64,000 nt of DNA, taken from NCBI RefSeq assembly GCF_014200015.1, contig NZ_JACHOT010000001.1, positions 1,178,001 to 1,242,000 of the forward strand. The letters run 5' to 3'. This DNA is from Aminobacter niigataensis (GTDB lineage: Bacteria; Pseudomonadota; Alphaproteobacteria; Rhizobiales; Rhizobiaceae). The position numbers and the translations under genes were made by a program. The notes under the pieces were generated by a model. That model saw only the letters and a list, made by a program, of their open reading frames with translations. It did no database searches and was not told where the DNA came from. Of the stretch, positions 1 through 9,177 are shown piece after piece. Numbering within the stretch: position 1 is the stretch's first letter; every line of letters starts with the position of its first letter.

Positions 1-44
1 AACGCAGACTGACAGGCGCCTCATGGCGATTCGCGCAGCGATGC

Positions 45-173
45 TCAGCCGGTGACCATCCGCACCACGCGATGTACCTCCGTCACAGTCGTGCCGATCG
101 CGTTGCCGTGGTTGTAGAAAACGTCCCAGACCAGGAACAAGGCGCCGCACATTATCACGATCACATAGCGCAT
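45..173 (-). CDS. Small single-span membrane protein, 42 aa, unknown function
   Basis: A 42-codon ORF reads MRYVIVIMCGALFLVWDVFY at the N-terminus and then a short polar tail ending in TG. Residues 3-20 are strongly hydrophobic and fit one membrane helix, leaving about 22 residues outside. It is preceded by a strong ribosome binding site (GGGGAGGG, seven bases before the ATG), which is the main reason to believe it. It is transcribed away from the cyclopropane synthase gene. I do not recognise a named family. Short one-helix proteins like this are common and often missed in rhizobial genomes. Confidence 0.6.
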   Translation of the reverse strand: MRYVIVIMCGALFLVWDVFYNHGNAIGTTVTEVHRVVRMVTG

Positions 174-548
174 CGTGTGCCCTCCCCGAGGCTCAGCAGC
201 CTCCGGAATGATGATAGTTCGCCCTCAATCGGTCGTGAAGCGTTAGGCTGCGCTAATACGCAAGTTTCCGGCAGCACCTAGGCCTGCAGTCCTCGTCGGA
301 CGTCTTCCTCCCCTGGCACATAAGCGCTTGCCAGATGTCACTTGAAGTTCGCGCTTTTGGCGGTGAAGATCACGGCGGGAATTTACCGTGGCGCGCGAAA
401 GTCTTGGCGGAAGCAGGTCAAGTCTACCGCAATGCCAAGCGGGCGGCGCGACCGGCAACGCGTCATCCGTCAGACAGCGCGTCCAACGGACACGCCTGGA
501 CACGAGCCCGAAGGCGCCGGCACGGGCAGCAGAGCTTGGGACGTCGAG
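174..548. other. Intergenic region, no gene seen
   Basis: This spacer lies between the divergent 42-residue membrane ORF and the cyclopropane synthase gene, so it must hold both promoters. The synthase frame stays open upstream to a TTG at 342, but those codons do not resemble the family. I see no convincing terminator, repeat or RNA. Confidence 0.5.
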
Positions 549-1805
549 ATGGCCCAGAGGATACCGGACGAATCAATCGAGCGTGGAGTAACGCGGCTCC
601 ACGAAGGCAATATCAGGGATGTAGCGCGTGGCCTGCCGGCGCGGGTACGCATGGCACTGTCGGCCGCACTGCATCTGCCACGCGGCACGCTCACGGTTAG
701 GATGCCTGACGGCCGTGCCATCCTGATTGGCGGCAAGGCACCCGGACCGGAAGCCGAGATCGTGCTGCATAACTGGAACCTGCCGGCACGGGCCTTCAGC
801 GGCGGCACGATCGGCGTGGCCGAATCCTACATGGACGGTGATTGGGAGAGCCCGGACGTTACCAGCTTCCTGGAATTGTTCGTGGTCAACACAGAGGCGG
901 GAGAAGGTGTAGCCGGCGGCACCAACTGGCTGCTCACGACCATCCAGCGGATTCGGCACTGGCTCAACGAGAACACCCGCACCGGCTCGAAACGCAACAT
1001 TTCCGCCCACTACGACCTCGGCAATGCCTTCTACAGCCAGTGGCTCGACCCGACGATGACCTATTCCTCGGGCCTCTATGCCACAGGTGCCAACGATCTG
1101 GCCGGCGCGCAGACCGAAAAATATCGGGCACTGGCACGCGACACGGGCATCGGCCCCAACGACCACGTGCTCGAGATCGGCAGCGGCTGGGGCGGCTTCG
1201 CCGAGTTTGCAGCGCGCGAAATCGGCTGCAAGGTGACAGGCCTGACGATCAGCAGCGAGCAATTCGACTTCGCCAGCAAGCGCATCCACGATGCCGGATT
1301 GGCCGAAAAAGTCGACTTCAAGCTGCAGGACTATCGCGACGAAACCGGCGCCTACGACCGTATCGCCTCGATCGAGATGTTCGAGGCGGTCGGCGAAAAA
1401 TACTGGCCTGCCTTCTTCGCCAAGATGAAGCAGTGCCTGCCATCGGGCGGCACCGCTGGGCTGCAGATCATCACCATCAACGAGGCGGCTTATCCGCTTT
1501 ACCGCAAGCGGCCCGATTTCATCCAGCGCTACGTCTTTCCCGGTGGCATGCTGCCGACACCTACGCTGTTGAAGTCGCTGGGGGCCGAGCACGGGCTCGA
1601 CTATCTGCGCGAGCGCGTCTTTCCGCAGGATTATGCCAGGACACTTGCCGAATGGCGGGGCCGCTTCTGGTCGTCCTGGGAGCGCATCGTGCCTCTCGGC
1701 TTCGACGAGCGGTTCAAGAAGCTTTGGGAGTTTTATCTCCATTATTGCGAGGCCGGATTCCGTGCCGAGTACATCGACGTCAGGCAGGTGGTCTACAAGG
1801 CGTAG
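549..1805 (+). CDS. cfa: Cyclopropane-fatty-acyl-phospholipid synthase
   Basis: A 418-residue SAM-dependent methyltransferase that adds a methylene bridge to unsaturated acyl chains of membrane phospholipids, typically for acid or stationary-phase survival. The family signature region YDLGNAFYSQWLDPTMTYSS lies near residue 153, and the SAM-binding loop VLEIGSGWGGF near residue 207. The C-terminus has the expected FPGGMLPT and HYCEAGFRAEYIDV segments. The ATG at 549 (MAQRIPDESIERG) was chosen because the frame upstream to a TTG at 342 is Arg-rich and unlike the family. It stands alone on the plus strand. Confidence 0.93.
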   Translation: MAQRIPDESIERGVTRLHEGNIRDVARGLPARVRMALSAALHLPRGTLTVRMPDGRAILIGGKAPGPEAEIVLHNWNLPARAFSGGTIGVAESYMDGDWESPDVTSFLELFVVNTEAGEGVAGGTNWLLTTIQRIRHWLNENTRTGSKRNISAHYDLGNAFYSQWLDPTMTYSSGLYATGANDLAGAQTEKYRALARDTGIGPNDHVLEIGSGWGGFAEFAAREIGCKVTGLTISSEQFDFASKRIHDAGLAEKVDFKLQDYRDETGAYDRIASIEMFEAVGEKYWPAFFAKMKQCLPSGGTAGLQIITINEAAYPLYRKRPDFIQRYVFPGGMLPTPTLLKSLGAEHGLDYLRERVFPQDYARTLAEWRGRFWSSWERIVPLGFDERFKKLWEFYLHYCEAGFRAEYIDVRQVVYKA

Positions 1806-2065
1806 GCGCGCTACCGCCTCGGACAAGCAAAGCGGCGACCTGTGCTGTTCGCCCTTCCCTGGGCCTCGATTCGTCAGGGGTTGCTTTGCTTATCCGGCGC
1901 AAGAATCCGCGATACTTTTCCTGCTGCTTGTCTTCGCTCTCGGTATATCCGAGACCTCTGATTAATTCTTGAAATAGTCTTCAATTCGCGCATTTCCGCC
2001 GTGAAAATGCCTGTTCGCTCCTCAGTATCATTGCCTCGGTCGGGGCAACGGAGGGACTTCCTGGC

Positions 2066-2376
2066 ATGCGCAAGCGAAATATTTTTTTGCTCCTGGCCGT
2101 AACGGCCACTGGAGCCATCTACCTCAACAACACGTCGCTGCTCTCGGGCCGAGCAGCCGGAAAGCCTGTAGTGCTGCCCCATCGCGGTTTGTCACAAGAG
2201 TTCGACAGTGCCGGGCTGGAGCACGGCACGTGCACCGCCGAGCGCATCCGTCCGGCTTCTCGGAAGGCATGAACGACCCCGAGTTGATCGACGCACTACC
2301 CGCGGGCTATTCCGGCGGCATCTCGACCGACGCGCTCGACATGATCGCTCCGGCCCTCCAACGGCGGGCGCTCTGA
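2066..2376 (+). pseudogene. Glycerophosphodiester phosphodiesterase remnant with internal deletion
   Basis: The first about 60 codons, after a good GGAGGGAC ribosome binding site, encode a hydrophobic leader and the start of a GDPD enzyme (VVLPHRGLSQEF, then a DSAGLEHGTCTAERI stretch that keeps the catalytic His-Arg pair). The frame then runs into a stop at about 2270. In another frame, from about 2250 to the stop at 2374-2376, about 40 codons read GFSEGMNDPELIDALPAGYS GGISTDALD, matching a GDPD C-terminus. The middle of a roughly 320-residue enzyme, with the metal-binding Glu/Asp residues, is missing and the join is out of frame. The gene is most likely dead, although a 68-residue peptide could still be made. 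Confidence 0.75.
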
Positions 2377-2380
2377 ATTC

Positions 2381-2416
2381 ACAAAAACAAGGGCAGCTGG
2401 ATCGCTCCAGCCGCCC
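2381..2416 (-). terminator. Rho-independent terminator of cpdB
   Basis: On the minus strand GGGCGGCTGG, a six-base loop and CCAGCTGCCC form a ten-base stem with one mismatch, followed by TTGTTTTTGT. It lies just past the cpdB stop codon. Confidence 0.75.
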
Positions 2417-2433
2417 TCCCGATCCGCCAAATC

Positions 2434-4416
2434 TCAAAGCGTGATGCGGTACTTGGCAAAGCCGTCCGCGCCCTCGCCTGCCGGCTCGATCTTGACCGCC
2501 TTGACCTCTGCGAGGTGATCCTTGGCCTTGGGTCCGGTCTCGAAGATTACCGATGCCCCCTCGACAGGCGCGAACGACCAGTTGGAATCGGCCGAGGGGT
2601 TGATCGTGCCCTGCTCGACAATGTAGCGCACGATCACGTCGCGATTGGTGTCGGGCGCCTCGAACACCAGCTTCGACGCATTGATCCCAGGGAAATTGCC
2701 GCCGCCGCCGGCCCGGTAATTGTTCGAGGCGACGACAAATTTTGCAGCCGGATCAATCGGCTTGCCGTCAAACATCAGGTCGACGATGCGGTTCGAAGCG
2801 GCATTCAGGACAGCCCCCTTGGGGTCGTATTTGGGCGGCTGCGCCAGGTCGATCTTGTAAGTCACACCGTCGATGACGTCGAAATTGTAGGACGGGAAGT
2901 CGAGATTGATCAGTACCTGGTCGGCCTTGCCTGGCGTGACCTGATTGAAGATACCGGCCGACATCTCCAGCCATTCCTTGACCTGGGCGCCGTTGATCGA
3001 CACCGCCTGCACGGTGTTGGGGTAGAGATAGAGGTCGGCGACGTTCTTGATCGCCACGTCGCCCACCGGCACGTCGGTGTAATAATCCGGCCCGCCTCGC
3101 CCGCCCGATTTGAAGGGTGCCGCCGCCGACAGCACCGGCAGGTCCTTGTGCTCGGTCTCCTTCAGCATGTCCTTGATGTACCAGACTTGCGCCTGGCTCA
3201 CGATCTGCACCGAAGGATCGTCGGCAACGAGGGCAAAATACGAATAGAGCGGCGCCGATGTCTTGCCTACCGGTGTGCGCACATAGGCGAGCGTCGCTTC
3301 GTGCTCTTGCTTGGCCGCGGCCTCCACCTCGGCCTTGCTCTCGACGGTCGGCACCATCTTCTTGTCGACGCGCTTGGCGATCGGGCGCGCCTCGCTGGTC
3401 GAGCTCACGACCTTCCAGGCGTTGCCATCGCGCTCGATCAGCAGGTCGATCAGGCCGAGATGCGAGCCCCAGAAGCCGCCCATGACGCCGGGCTTGCCGT
3501 TGATCGTACCCTTGGCATTGTCGAGCCCCTCGACGCCGTCGAACTTCGGCCCGGGGAAATCGAGGTGGCTATGGCCGGTGACGATGGCATCGATACCATC
3601 GACGCCGGCGAGCAGGATCGAGGCATTTTCGAGGTTTTCCGCGGCTTGCGGCGTGCCCATGCCGGAATGCGAAAGCGCCACGATGATCTCGGCCCCTTCC
3701 TCTTTCATCTGCGGCACCCAGGCCTCGGCCGCCTTGACGATGTCGCGGGTCATCGCCTTGCCGTTGAGATGCCGGGAATCCCAGGTCATCACCTGCGGCG
3801 GCACGAAGCCGATCAGGCCGATGCGTATCGGGTACTCGGCGCCGGCGCCGTCCTTCACCTTCTTGTCCAGGATCACGTAAGGCTTGAGGAACAGCTCGTC
3901 CTTGGCGGCATCGGCGGCGAGTTGGCCCTTGGTCAGGTTGGCGCAGACGACGGGGAAGTTCGCTCCGGCCAGCACCTTGAACATGTAGTCGAGGCCGTAG
4001 TTGAACTCGTGATTGCCGAGTGTCGAGCAATCATAGCCCAGCGTATTCATCGCCTTGATGATGGGATGAACGTCGCCATCCTTCATGCCGCGCTGATAGG
4101 CCATGTAGTCGCCCATCGGATTGCCCTGCAGGAAATCGCCATTGTCGACCAGGATCGAGTTGCTGGCTTCGGCGCGGATGGCATCGATGATCGATGCGGT
4201 GCGGGCGACGCCCATCGTGTCGTTCGGCTTGTCGGCGTAGTAGTCGTAGGGAAACACGTGGACGTGCAGATCGGTGGTTTCCATGATGCGCAAATGCGCC
4301 TGGCTGGCCTGGGCGCGCGCCGAGAACGGGTGCAACATCACAAGCGCGCTCGCCGCGGCGGAACCCGCGAGAAAGGAACGGCGAGATATGGGGTGAAGCA
4401 TGTTGGACATTTTCAT
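2434..4416 (-). CDS. cpdB: 2',3'-cyclic-nucleotide 2'-phosphodiesterase/3'-nucleotidase, periplasmic
   Basis: A 660-residue exported enzyme that turns 2',3'-cyclic nucleotides into nucleosides and phosphate outside the cytoplasm. It begins with a twin-arginine-like signal ([15 protein letters not shown], residues 10-24) ending near the AQA at 35-37. The N-terminal calcineurin-like metallophosphatase domain has D-x-H at 49-51, the GDFLQGNP segment near 93 and GNHE at 134-137. The C-terminal 5'-nucleotidase domain contains [20 protein letters not shown] and a Gly-rich [15 protein letters not shown] substrate loop. Length fits the family. It has its own terminator. The first three Met codons (4416, 4410 and the one before LHP) are all possible starts. 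Confidence 0.93.
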   Translation of the reverse strand: MKMSNMLHPISRRSFLAGSAAASALVMLHPFSARAQASQAHLRIMETTDLHVHVFPYDYYADKPNDTMGVARTASIIDAIRAEASNSILVDNGDFLQGNPMGDYMAYQRGMKDGDVHPIIKAMNTLGYDCSTLGNHEFNYGLDYMFKVLAGANFPVVCANLTKGQLAADAAKDELFLKPYVILDKKVKDGAGAEYPIRIGLIGFVPPQVMTWDSRHLNGKAMTRDIVKAAEAWVPQMKEEGAEIIVALSHSGMGTPQAAENLENASILLAGVDGIDAIVTGHSHLDFPGPKFDGVEGLDNAKGTINGKPGVMGGFWGSHLGLIDLLIERDGNAWKVVSSTSEARPIAKRVDKKMVPTVESKAEVEAAAKQEHEATLAYVRTPVGKTSAPLYSYFALVADDPSVQIVSQAQVWYIKDMLKETEHKDLPVLSAAAPFKSGGRGGPDYYTDVPVGDVAIKNVADLYLYPNTVQAVSINGAQVKEWLEMSAGIFNQVTPGKADQVLINLDFPSYNFDVIDGVTYKIDLAQPPKYDPKGAVLNAASNRIVDLMFDGKPIDPAAKFVVASNNYRAGGGGNFPGINASKLVFEAPDTNRDVIVRYIVEQGTINPSADSNWSFAPVEGASVIFETGPKAKDHLAEVKAVKIEPAGEGADGFAKYRITL

Positions 4417-4583
4417 TCTCCAGGGAAATGAACTGACAGTATTTAGCCGGCGTCCGAAAGATCAAATCTTGCGCCAAAATTCGCCCGAGTCCAGCCGAGT
4501 CGCGTGACAGCCCCGCGACAAGCTTCGGGAAATGGATTGAGCCAGCGGATGCCAGCGCTTCGGCCGACTGCCGCTCCAACCCG

Positions 4584-5057
4584 TCAGGCCAGGTCCGGCC
4601 GGATGCCCATGACGGTGCGGTCGACGATCTCGCGCAGGGCGAAGGACGAGTTGATCTTGGTGACGTGCGGCATCGCCGAGAGCCATTCCTTGTGAATACG
4701 TTCATAGTCCGGCAGGTCGCGGGCAGCGATGCGCAGGATGTAGTCGTATTCGCCCGACATCAGATGGCAGGACAGGATATTGGGGCAGCGCTTCACCGCC
4801 ACCTCGAAGTCGGACAGCGTCTTTTCGAACTGCCCGGACAGCGAGATATGCACGATCACCGTCATCTGGTGACCGAGGGCCGTGTTGGAAAGCCGCGCGT
4901 GATAACCAGCGATGACGCCCGACTTTTCGAGGTTATCGAGGCGACGGGAACAGGCGGATTGCGAGAGGCCGACCTTCTCGGCAAGCGCAGCATTGGGCAG
5001 GCGCCCATCCTTCTGCAAGGCATCCAGAATGGCGATATCGATCCTGTCCAACGGCAT
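4584..5057 (-). CDS. Lrp/AsnC-family regulator, probable activator of ald
   Basis: A 157-residue transcription factor. The N-terminal winged helix-turn-helix (LPNAALAEKVGLSQSACSRR, about residues 20-39) is followed by a C-terminal RAM ligand-binding domain with ANILSCHLMSGEYDYILRI-like spacing (PNILSCHLMSGEYDYIL). It is transcribed divergently from alanine dehydrogenase with a 154-base AT-rich gap. In alphaproteobacteria this arrangement is usual for AldR, which responds to alanine and controls ald, so that role is inferred from position. Confidence 0.9.
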   Translation of the reverse strand: MPLDRIDIAILDALQKDGRLPNAALAEKVGLSQSACSRRLDNLEKSGVIAGYHARLSNTALGHQMTVIVHISLSGQFEKTLSDFEVAVKRCPNILSCHLMSGEYDYILRIAARDLPDYERIHKEWLSAMPHVTKINSSFALREIVDRTVMGIRPDLA

Positions 5058-5211
5058 TTTTCGAATTTCCTTCGAGAATGATGCCTATTTATGCAAGGAT
5101 TATCGATCTCAACCTTTACGCGCAACTCATTTCGCAAACATATTCGGAACGATTCGTGATTGACTTCGTCAATAAAGAACAATGGCCGAAACGGCTGCGG
5201 AGGAGCATAAA

Positions 5212-6327
5212 ATGCGCGTAGGTTGTCCGAAGGAAATCAAAAACCACGAGTACCGCGTCGGGCTCACTCCCGGCTCGGTACGTGAGTATGTCGCTCACGG
5301 CCAAGAAGTGCTGGTCGAGACCGGCGCCGGTGCAGGCATCGGCGCCGACGACAATGCCTACCGCGCCGCAGGCGCCCAGATCGCCAAGACCGCCGAGGAA
5401 GTGTTCACGCGCTCCGACATGATCGTCAAGGTCAAGGAGCCGCAGCCGCATGAATGGGTGCAACTGCGCGACAGCCAGATCCTCTACACCTATCTCCACC
5501 TCGCGCCGGATCCGGATCAGACCAAAGGCCTGATGGCCTCCGGCGTGACTGCGGTTGCCTATGAAACGGTCACCGACGAGCGCGGCGGCCTGCCGCTGCT
5601 GGCGCCGATGTCGGAAGTCGCCGGGCGACTGGCGATCCAGGCGGGAGCGACAGCGCTGCAAAAAGCCTATGGCGGTCGCGGCGTGCTGCTCGGAGGCGTG
5701 CCCGGTGTGCTTCCGGGCAAGGTCGCGGTCATCGGCGGGGGCGTGGTCGGCCTTCATGCCGCGCGCATGGCCGCCGGTCTCGGCGCCGACGTCAGCATCA
5801 TCGACCGATCGATCCCGCGCCTGCGCCAGCTCGACGACATTTTCGGCGGACGTGTCCACACGCGCTATTCGACGGTCGAAGCGCTCGAGGAAGAGTGCTT
5901 CTCGGCCGATCTCATCATTGGTGCGGTGCTCATTCCCGGTGCCGCCGCGCCAAAGCTGGTCAGCCGCGAGATGCTGTCGGGCATGAAGAAGGGTGCTGTC
6001 CTCGTCGATGTCGCCATCGACCAGGGTGGCTGCTTCGAGACCTCGCATGCGACCACCCATGCCGACCCGACCTACGAGGTCGACGGCATCATCCATTACT
6101 GCGTCGCCAACATGCCGGGGGCGGTGCCCGTGACTTCGGCCCACGCGCTCAACAACGCCACGCTGCACTATGGCCTGGCGCTCGCCGACCGCGGGCTCAA
6201 GGCCATTGCCGACGAGCCGCATCTGCGCAACGGGTTGAACATCCACCGCGGCCGGATCACCAACCGCGCGGTCGCCGAAGCGCTCGGCTACGAGGTGACT
6301 GAAGCAAAGTCGGCACTGGCCGCGTGA
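5212..6327 (+). CDS. ald: Alanine dehydrogenase
   Basis: A 371-residue NAD-dependent enzyme interconverting L-alanine with pyruvate and ammonia. The start [20 protein letters not shown] is typical of the family. The Rossmann segment [20 protein letters not shown] begins near residue 174, and the C-terminal [13 protein letters not shown] and [16 protein letters not shown] blocks are present. The ATG at 5212 follows a CGGAGGAG site by eight bases, so the ATG at 5182 was rejected. Regulation by the adjacent divergent AsnC-type regulator is likely. Confidence 0.96.
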   Translation: MRVGCPKEIKNHEYRVGLTPGSVREYVAHGQEVLVETGAGAGIGADDNAYRAAGAQIAKTAEEVFTRSDMIVKVKEPQPHEWVQLRDSQILYTYLHLAPDPDQTKGLMASGVTAVAYETVTDERGGLPLLAPMSEVAGRLAIQAGATALQKAYGGRGVLLGGVPGVLPGKVAVIGGGVVGLHAARMAAGLGADVSIIDRSIPRLRQLDDIFGGRVHTRYSTVEALEEECFSADLIIGAVLIPGAAAPKLVSREMLSGMKKGAVLVDVAIDQGGCFETSHATTHADPTYEVDGIIHYCVANMPGAVPVTSAHALNNATLHYGLALADRGLKAIADEPHLRNGLNIHRGRITNRAVAEALGYEVTEAKSALAA

Positions 6328-6531
6328 TTCGCCTGGAGTAGTCCGTCGGGCCCGCTCTATTGGTGCGGCGGGCTCAACTTGCTTTCGAGTTCGCCTATCT
6401 TCGCTCGACTTTGCCTATTCAATGCGAATTCTCGGGTGCACCACTCGCTAATCTCTCAGTGTGACAAATTAGTTGCAGCATAGACAGCCCCAACGTGCCA
6501 TATAGCCGATTATTGGTAGTGGGGTAATGTA

Positions 6532-7803
6532 ATGCACTTTGGAAAGACTTTCGCAGCACTCCTGCTGGGGGCCGCTTCGGCTGCTGCAATCAACTCGGCA
6601 TCGCATGCTGCGGATGCAGTGTCGGCAGAATCGCCGGCGGCCTTCAACTGGAGCGGCATCTATGTCGGCTTCGGCGGCGGTGTCGGGGCGGTCAAGCATG
6701 GCCTGGAAATTTCTGGAGCTCCGTTCAGCTTGCCTGATGTTGGAGGCGGTGGCGTCTTTGGCGAAGTGACCGTCGGCTACGACTACATGCTCTCAGAGCG
6801 CGTCCTGATCGGCGCCTTCGCGGACGCACGATTCGGCAACATCGGTCTTTCGATGGAGCAAGGCGGGGACGAAGCCAAGATCACCAACAACTATGGCTTC
6901 GACATCGGCGCGCGAGCAGGTTACCTGCTGACGCCCACCACGCTGGGCTATGTGCTTGGCGGCTATAGCTGGCAGCATATCGACGCGGATCTCCCCGGCG
7001 CCCCGGCAGGCTTCGACCTTGACAGCGACCGTGACGGATATGTCCTCGGTTTGGGTGTGGAGACGGCGATTGCCGCCAACTGGACCCTGAAGAGCGAGTA
7101 CCGCTACGCCAACTACGGCACCGAACCGTTCATTGGGGTCGGAGGCCTTGATGCCGAGACATCCACTCACACTTTCAGCATCGGCGCCAACTACCGCCTC
7201 GGCGCCCACAATGGTGGCAGCGCCTCGTTCTCCGCACCGGCCTATAGTTGGACCGGATTCTATGTCGGTGGTGCCCTGGGCGCAGGCGCCATTGCTGACG
7301 AGATCCACATCGGCGGCGGCGAGTTCAACGGCTTCGGCGGCGACGGCATCTTCGGCGAACTCAGCGTCGGCTACGACCACGAGTTCAACGACACCTGGGT
7401 CGCAGGTATCCAGATCGGTGGCCGCTACTCCGGCATGACCACGGTCCTGCAAGAGGATCCATCCGGAAGCTACAAGGGCAAGGCGGACTATGGGTTCGAC
7501 GTGCTCGCACGCGTCGGTACGAAACTCAACGAATCGACCCTCGCTTATGTGCTCGGCGGCTACAGCCGGCAGCATGTGAAGGAAGAGATGTCCGGCGGTG
7601 GCCTCACCGACAGCTTCGATTGGAGCGTCGACGGCTTCTCAGTCGGTGGCGGTCTCGAAACCGCAGTGTCCAGCAACGTCGCCGTGAACCTGGAGTACCG
7701 CTACTCCAAGTTTGAGGGCCAGGACTACGGCAGCGGCGGCGTCTACGAGACGGTGCCAGTTTTCCACACTGTCCGCGTCGGCGCCAAGTACAAGTTCAAC
7801 TAA
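6532..7803 (+). CDS. Duplicated two-barrel outer membrane protein (Omp25/RopB-like)
   Basis: A 423-residue exported protein. Residues 1-25 are a signal peptide ending SHA. Two homologous beta-barrel domains follow, offset by almost exactly 200 residues: NWSGIYVGFGGG at 39 pairs with SWTGFYVGGALG at 239, GVFGEVTVGYDY at 74 with GIFGELSVGYDH at 272, and LGYVLGGYSWQHI at 138 with LAYVLGGYSRQHV at 337. Each ends like a barrel C-terminus (HTFSIGANYRLGA; HTVRVGAKYKFN, with no terminal aromatic after the final Asn). Ordinary Omp25-like porin relatives are single domains of about 200 residues, so this looks like an in-frame tandem duplication. A strong terminator follows. Confidence 0.85.
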   Translation: MHFGKTFAALLLGAASAAAINSASHAADAVSAESPAAFNWSGIYVGFGGGVGAVKHGLEISGAPFSLPDVGGGGVFGEVTVGYDYMLSERVLIGAFADARFGNIGLSMEQGGDEAKITNNYGFDIGARAGYLLTPTTLGYVLGGYSWQHIDADLPGAPAGFDLDSDRDGYVLGLGVETAIAANWTLKSEYRYANYGTEPFIGVGGLDAETSTHTFSIGANYRLGAHNGGSASFSAPAYSWTGFYVGGALGAGAIADEIHIGGGEFNGFGGDGIFGELSVGYDHEFNDTWVAGIQIGGRYSGMTTVLQEDPSGSYKGKADYGFDVLARVGTKLNESTLAYVLGGYSRQHVKEEMSGGGLTDSFDWSVDGFSVGGGLETAVSSNVAVNLEYRYSKFEGQDYGSGGVYETVPVFHTVRVGAKYKFN

Positions 7804-7827
7804 GCGCGTTCGCCATCATGATCCGAA

Positions 7828-7858
7828 GCCCGTCGCAGCAATGCGGCGGGCTTTTTTT
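7828..7858 (+). terminator. Rho-independent terminator of the two-barrel OMP gene
   Basis: GCCCGTCGC, a six-base loop and GCGGCGGGC form a nine-base stem with one G-T pair, followed by seven T. Confidence 0.9.
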
Positions 7859-7870
7859 CATGGCACTCGG

Positions 7871-8377
7871 TCAGGCATCTGCGTCGAATGTGCCTACCAA
7901 CTCGATCCGGCATTGATAACAATTGTTGCGTGCCGAGCGCATGTGGACATAGGCGACGTCCGGCCGCGCAAGCAATTCTGCGGCCTTGCCGACGATCTCG
8001 GGCGTCGGCGTCACCGCGCCGGTGCCGTAGACGATGCGGTCGTCACTGCTGTAGCCGCGCAGGATGTAGTCCCGCGTCCGGGTGAAAAGCTCCGGCAGTT
8101 CGTCGGTCTCTTCCGCCCGCGTACACGCCTCGGCATGCAGGAAGATCGGGCCGGTTTCGGCATAGGGCTGCAACCCGGGGAACGGCCGGTAGGCAAGCAC
8201 GAGATAGGCCTCGCCCTCGCCCACATTGCTGAGGCAATGGCGGCACGGCACGCCGTCGCCGTCCGAAATCTTGCGTTCGGGTTTCATGCCATATGCATCG
8301 GGCGCGCCACGCTGAAGCGCGCGCACCGCATCGGTAGGAAGAGCCTGGAAACGGATGGTCACGGCGGCAATCCTCAT
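7871..8377 (-). CDS. DUF1203 family protein
   Basis: A 168-residue cytoplasmic protein of unknown function. It matches the DUF1203 pattern: an opening that reads FQALPTDAVRALQRGAPD, a CRHCL pair of cysteines near residue 47, VLAYRPFPGLQPYAETGPIF, and a conserved end with YVHMRSARNNCYQCRIE. The paired cysteines and histidine could bind metal, but that is not shown. The ATG at 8377 was chosen because the 43 codons upstream do not look conserved. Its ribosome binding site is weak. Confidence 0.8.
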   Translation of the reverse strand: MRIAAVTIRFQALPTDAVRALQRGAPDAYGMKPERKISDGDGVPCRHCLSNVGEGEAYLVLAYRPFPGLQPYAETGPIFLHAEACTRAEETDELPELFTRTRDYILRGYSSDDRIVYGTGAVTPTPEIVGKAAELLARPDVAYVHMRSARNNCYQCRIELVGTFDADA

Positions 8378-8459
8378 TGGACATCGGCCGCAACCTATGG
8401 TGCCTAAACCGTCGTGCCCACCCGATTTACGCTGCCAACGCGCCAACAGTCCGAGAACG

Positions 8460-8488
8460 AAAAAGCCCGGCTCTCGCGAACCGGGCTC
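8460..8488 (-). terminator. Rho-independent terminator of the OmpA-family gene
   Basis: On the minus strand AGCCCGG, a ten-base loop and CCGGGCT are followed by a run of T. It lies just after the OmpA-family stop codon. Confidence 0.85.
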
Positions 8489-8509
8489 ATCGAACTGTCC
8501 TAGCAAGTG

Positions 8510-9067
8510 CTAGCGGATGAAGGCGTCGTAGCGGCGCAGCGTGACGCGGCGGTTGCGCCAGTTCTCGTTCTGGGTCGGCACCAGCAGGAACTCCTCGCCA
8601 TACCCCACCGTCTCCAGGGCATAGCGCGGAATGCCGAACTCACGCACCAGCGTCTGCTTCAGAGATGCGGCGCGACGCTCGGACAGCGCCTGGTTCGACG
8701 CAAACGAACCGACGGCATCGGTGTGCCCCTCGATCAGCACGCGGGCACCGGGGTCGCGGCGCAGAATGCGCTCGAGCGCATTGGCGATGTTTTCCACCTT
8801 GCCATATTGCGAGTATGGGACCTCGGCCGAGCCGAAGGCGAAGTTGATCGACTGGATGTCGATCGACGGGGCCATGCGGCGCAGATCGGGGCGGCGCTTG
8901 AATTCGCGCACGGTCACGCGCTGGTTGGGCCTGAGCTTCGTGGTCGGCGCTGCCTGAAGCTGGCGCTCGATCTGCGACGCCGAAGGCGTCGTCGCCTGCG
9001 CGGCAGCGAGAGAAGGCGCGGCAAGCACGGCGATCAGCGCGGCAGCAAGCGTACGGCGGTTCAACAT
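8510..9067 (-). CDS. OmpA-family peptidoglycan-associated protein
   Basis: A 185-residue exported protein. Residues 1-24 form a signal peptide ending AAAQA. A linker follows, then an OmpA C-terminal domain from about residue 70: IDIQSINFAFGSAEV, LIEGHTDAVGS at 111-121, NQALSERRA at 125-133 and NRRVTLRRY near the end, the residues that hold peptidoglycan diaminopimelate. There is no lipobox and no N-terminal barrel, so it is probably a soluble periplasmic wall-binding protein. The ATG at 9067 follows AGGAGA by a good spacing; a GTG at 9085 is in frame but less likely. Confidence 0.9.
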   Translation of the reverse strand: MLNRRTLAAALIAVLAAPSLAAAQATTPSASQIERQLQAAPTTKLRPNQRVTVREFKRRPDLRRMAPSIDIQSINFAFGSAEVPYSQYGKVENIANALERILRRDPGARVLIEGHTDAVGSFASNQALSERRAASLKQTLVREFGIPRYALETVGYGEEFLLVPTQNENWRNRRVTLRRYDAFIR

Positions 9068-9177
9068 CTTCAATTCTCCTTGCACGTCGACCAGATGGTC
9101 AGATCCGATGGGCTGGAAAATGCCAGAAGCAACCTGAAGAAGCGATGAACGGACGGTTCAGCCTGGGTTGTATGCGT

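Noticed and set aside
342-548. N-terminal extension of the cyclopropane synthase from a TTG
   Set aside because: The extra 69 residues are Arg-rich and unlike the family; ATG 549 gives a normal length.
2515-4431. A 638-codon plus-strand frame opposite cpdB
   Set aside because: Repetitive Arg/Gly/Val/Asp composition with no domain; cpdB motifs explain the region.
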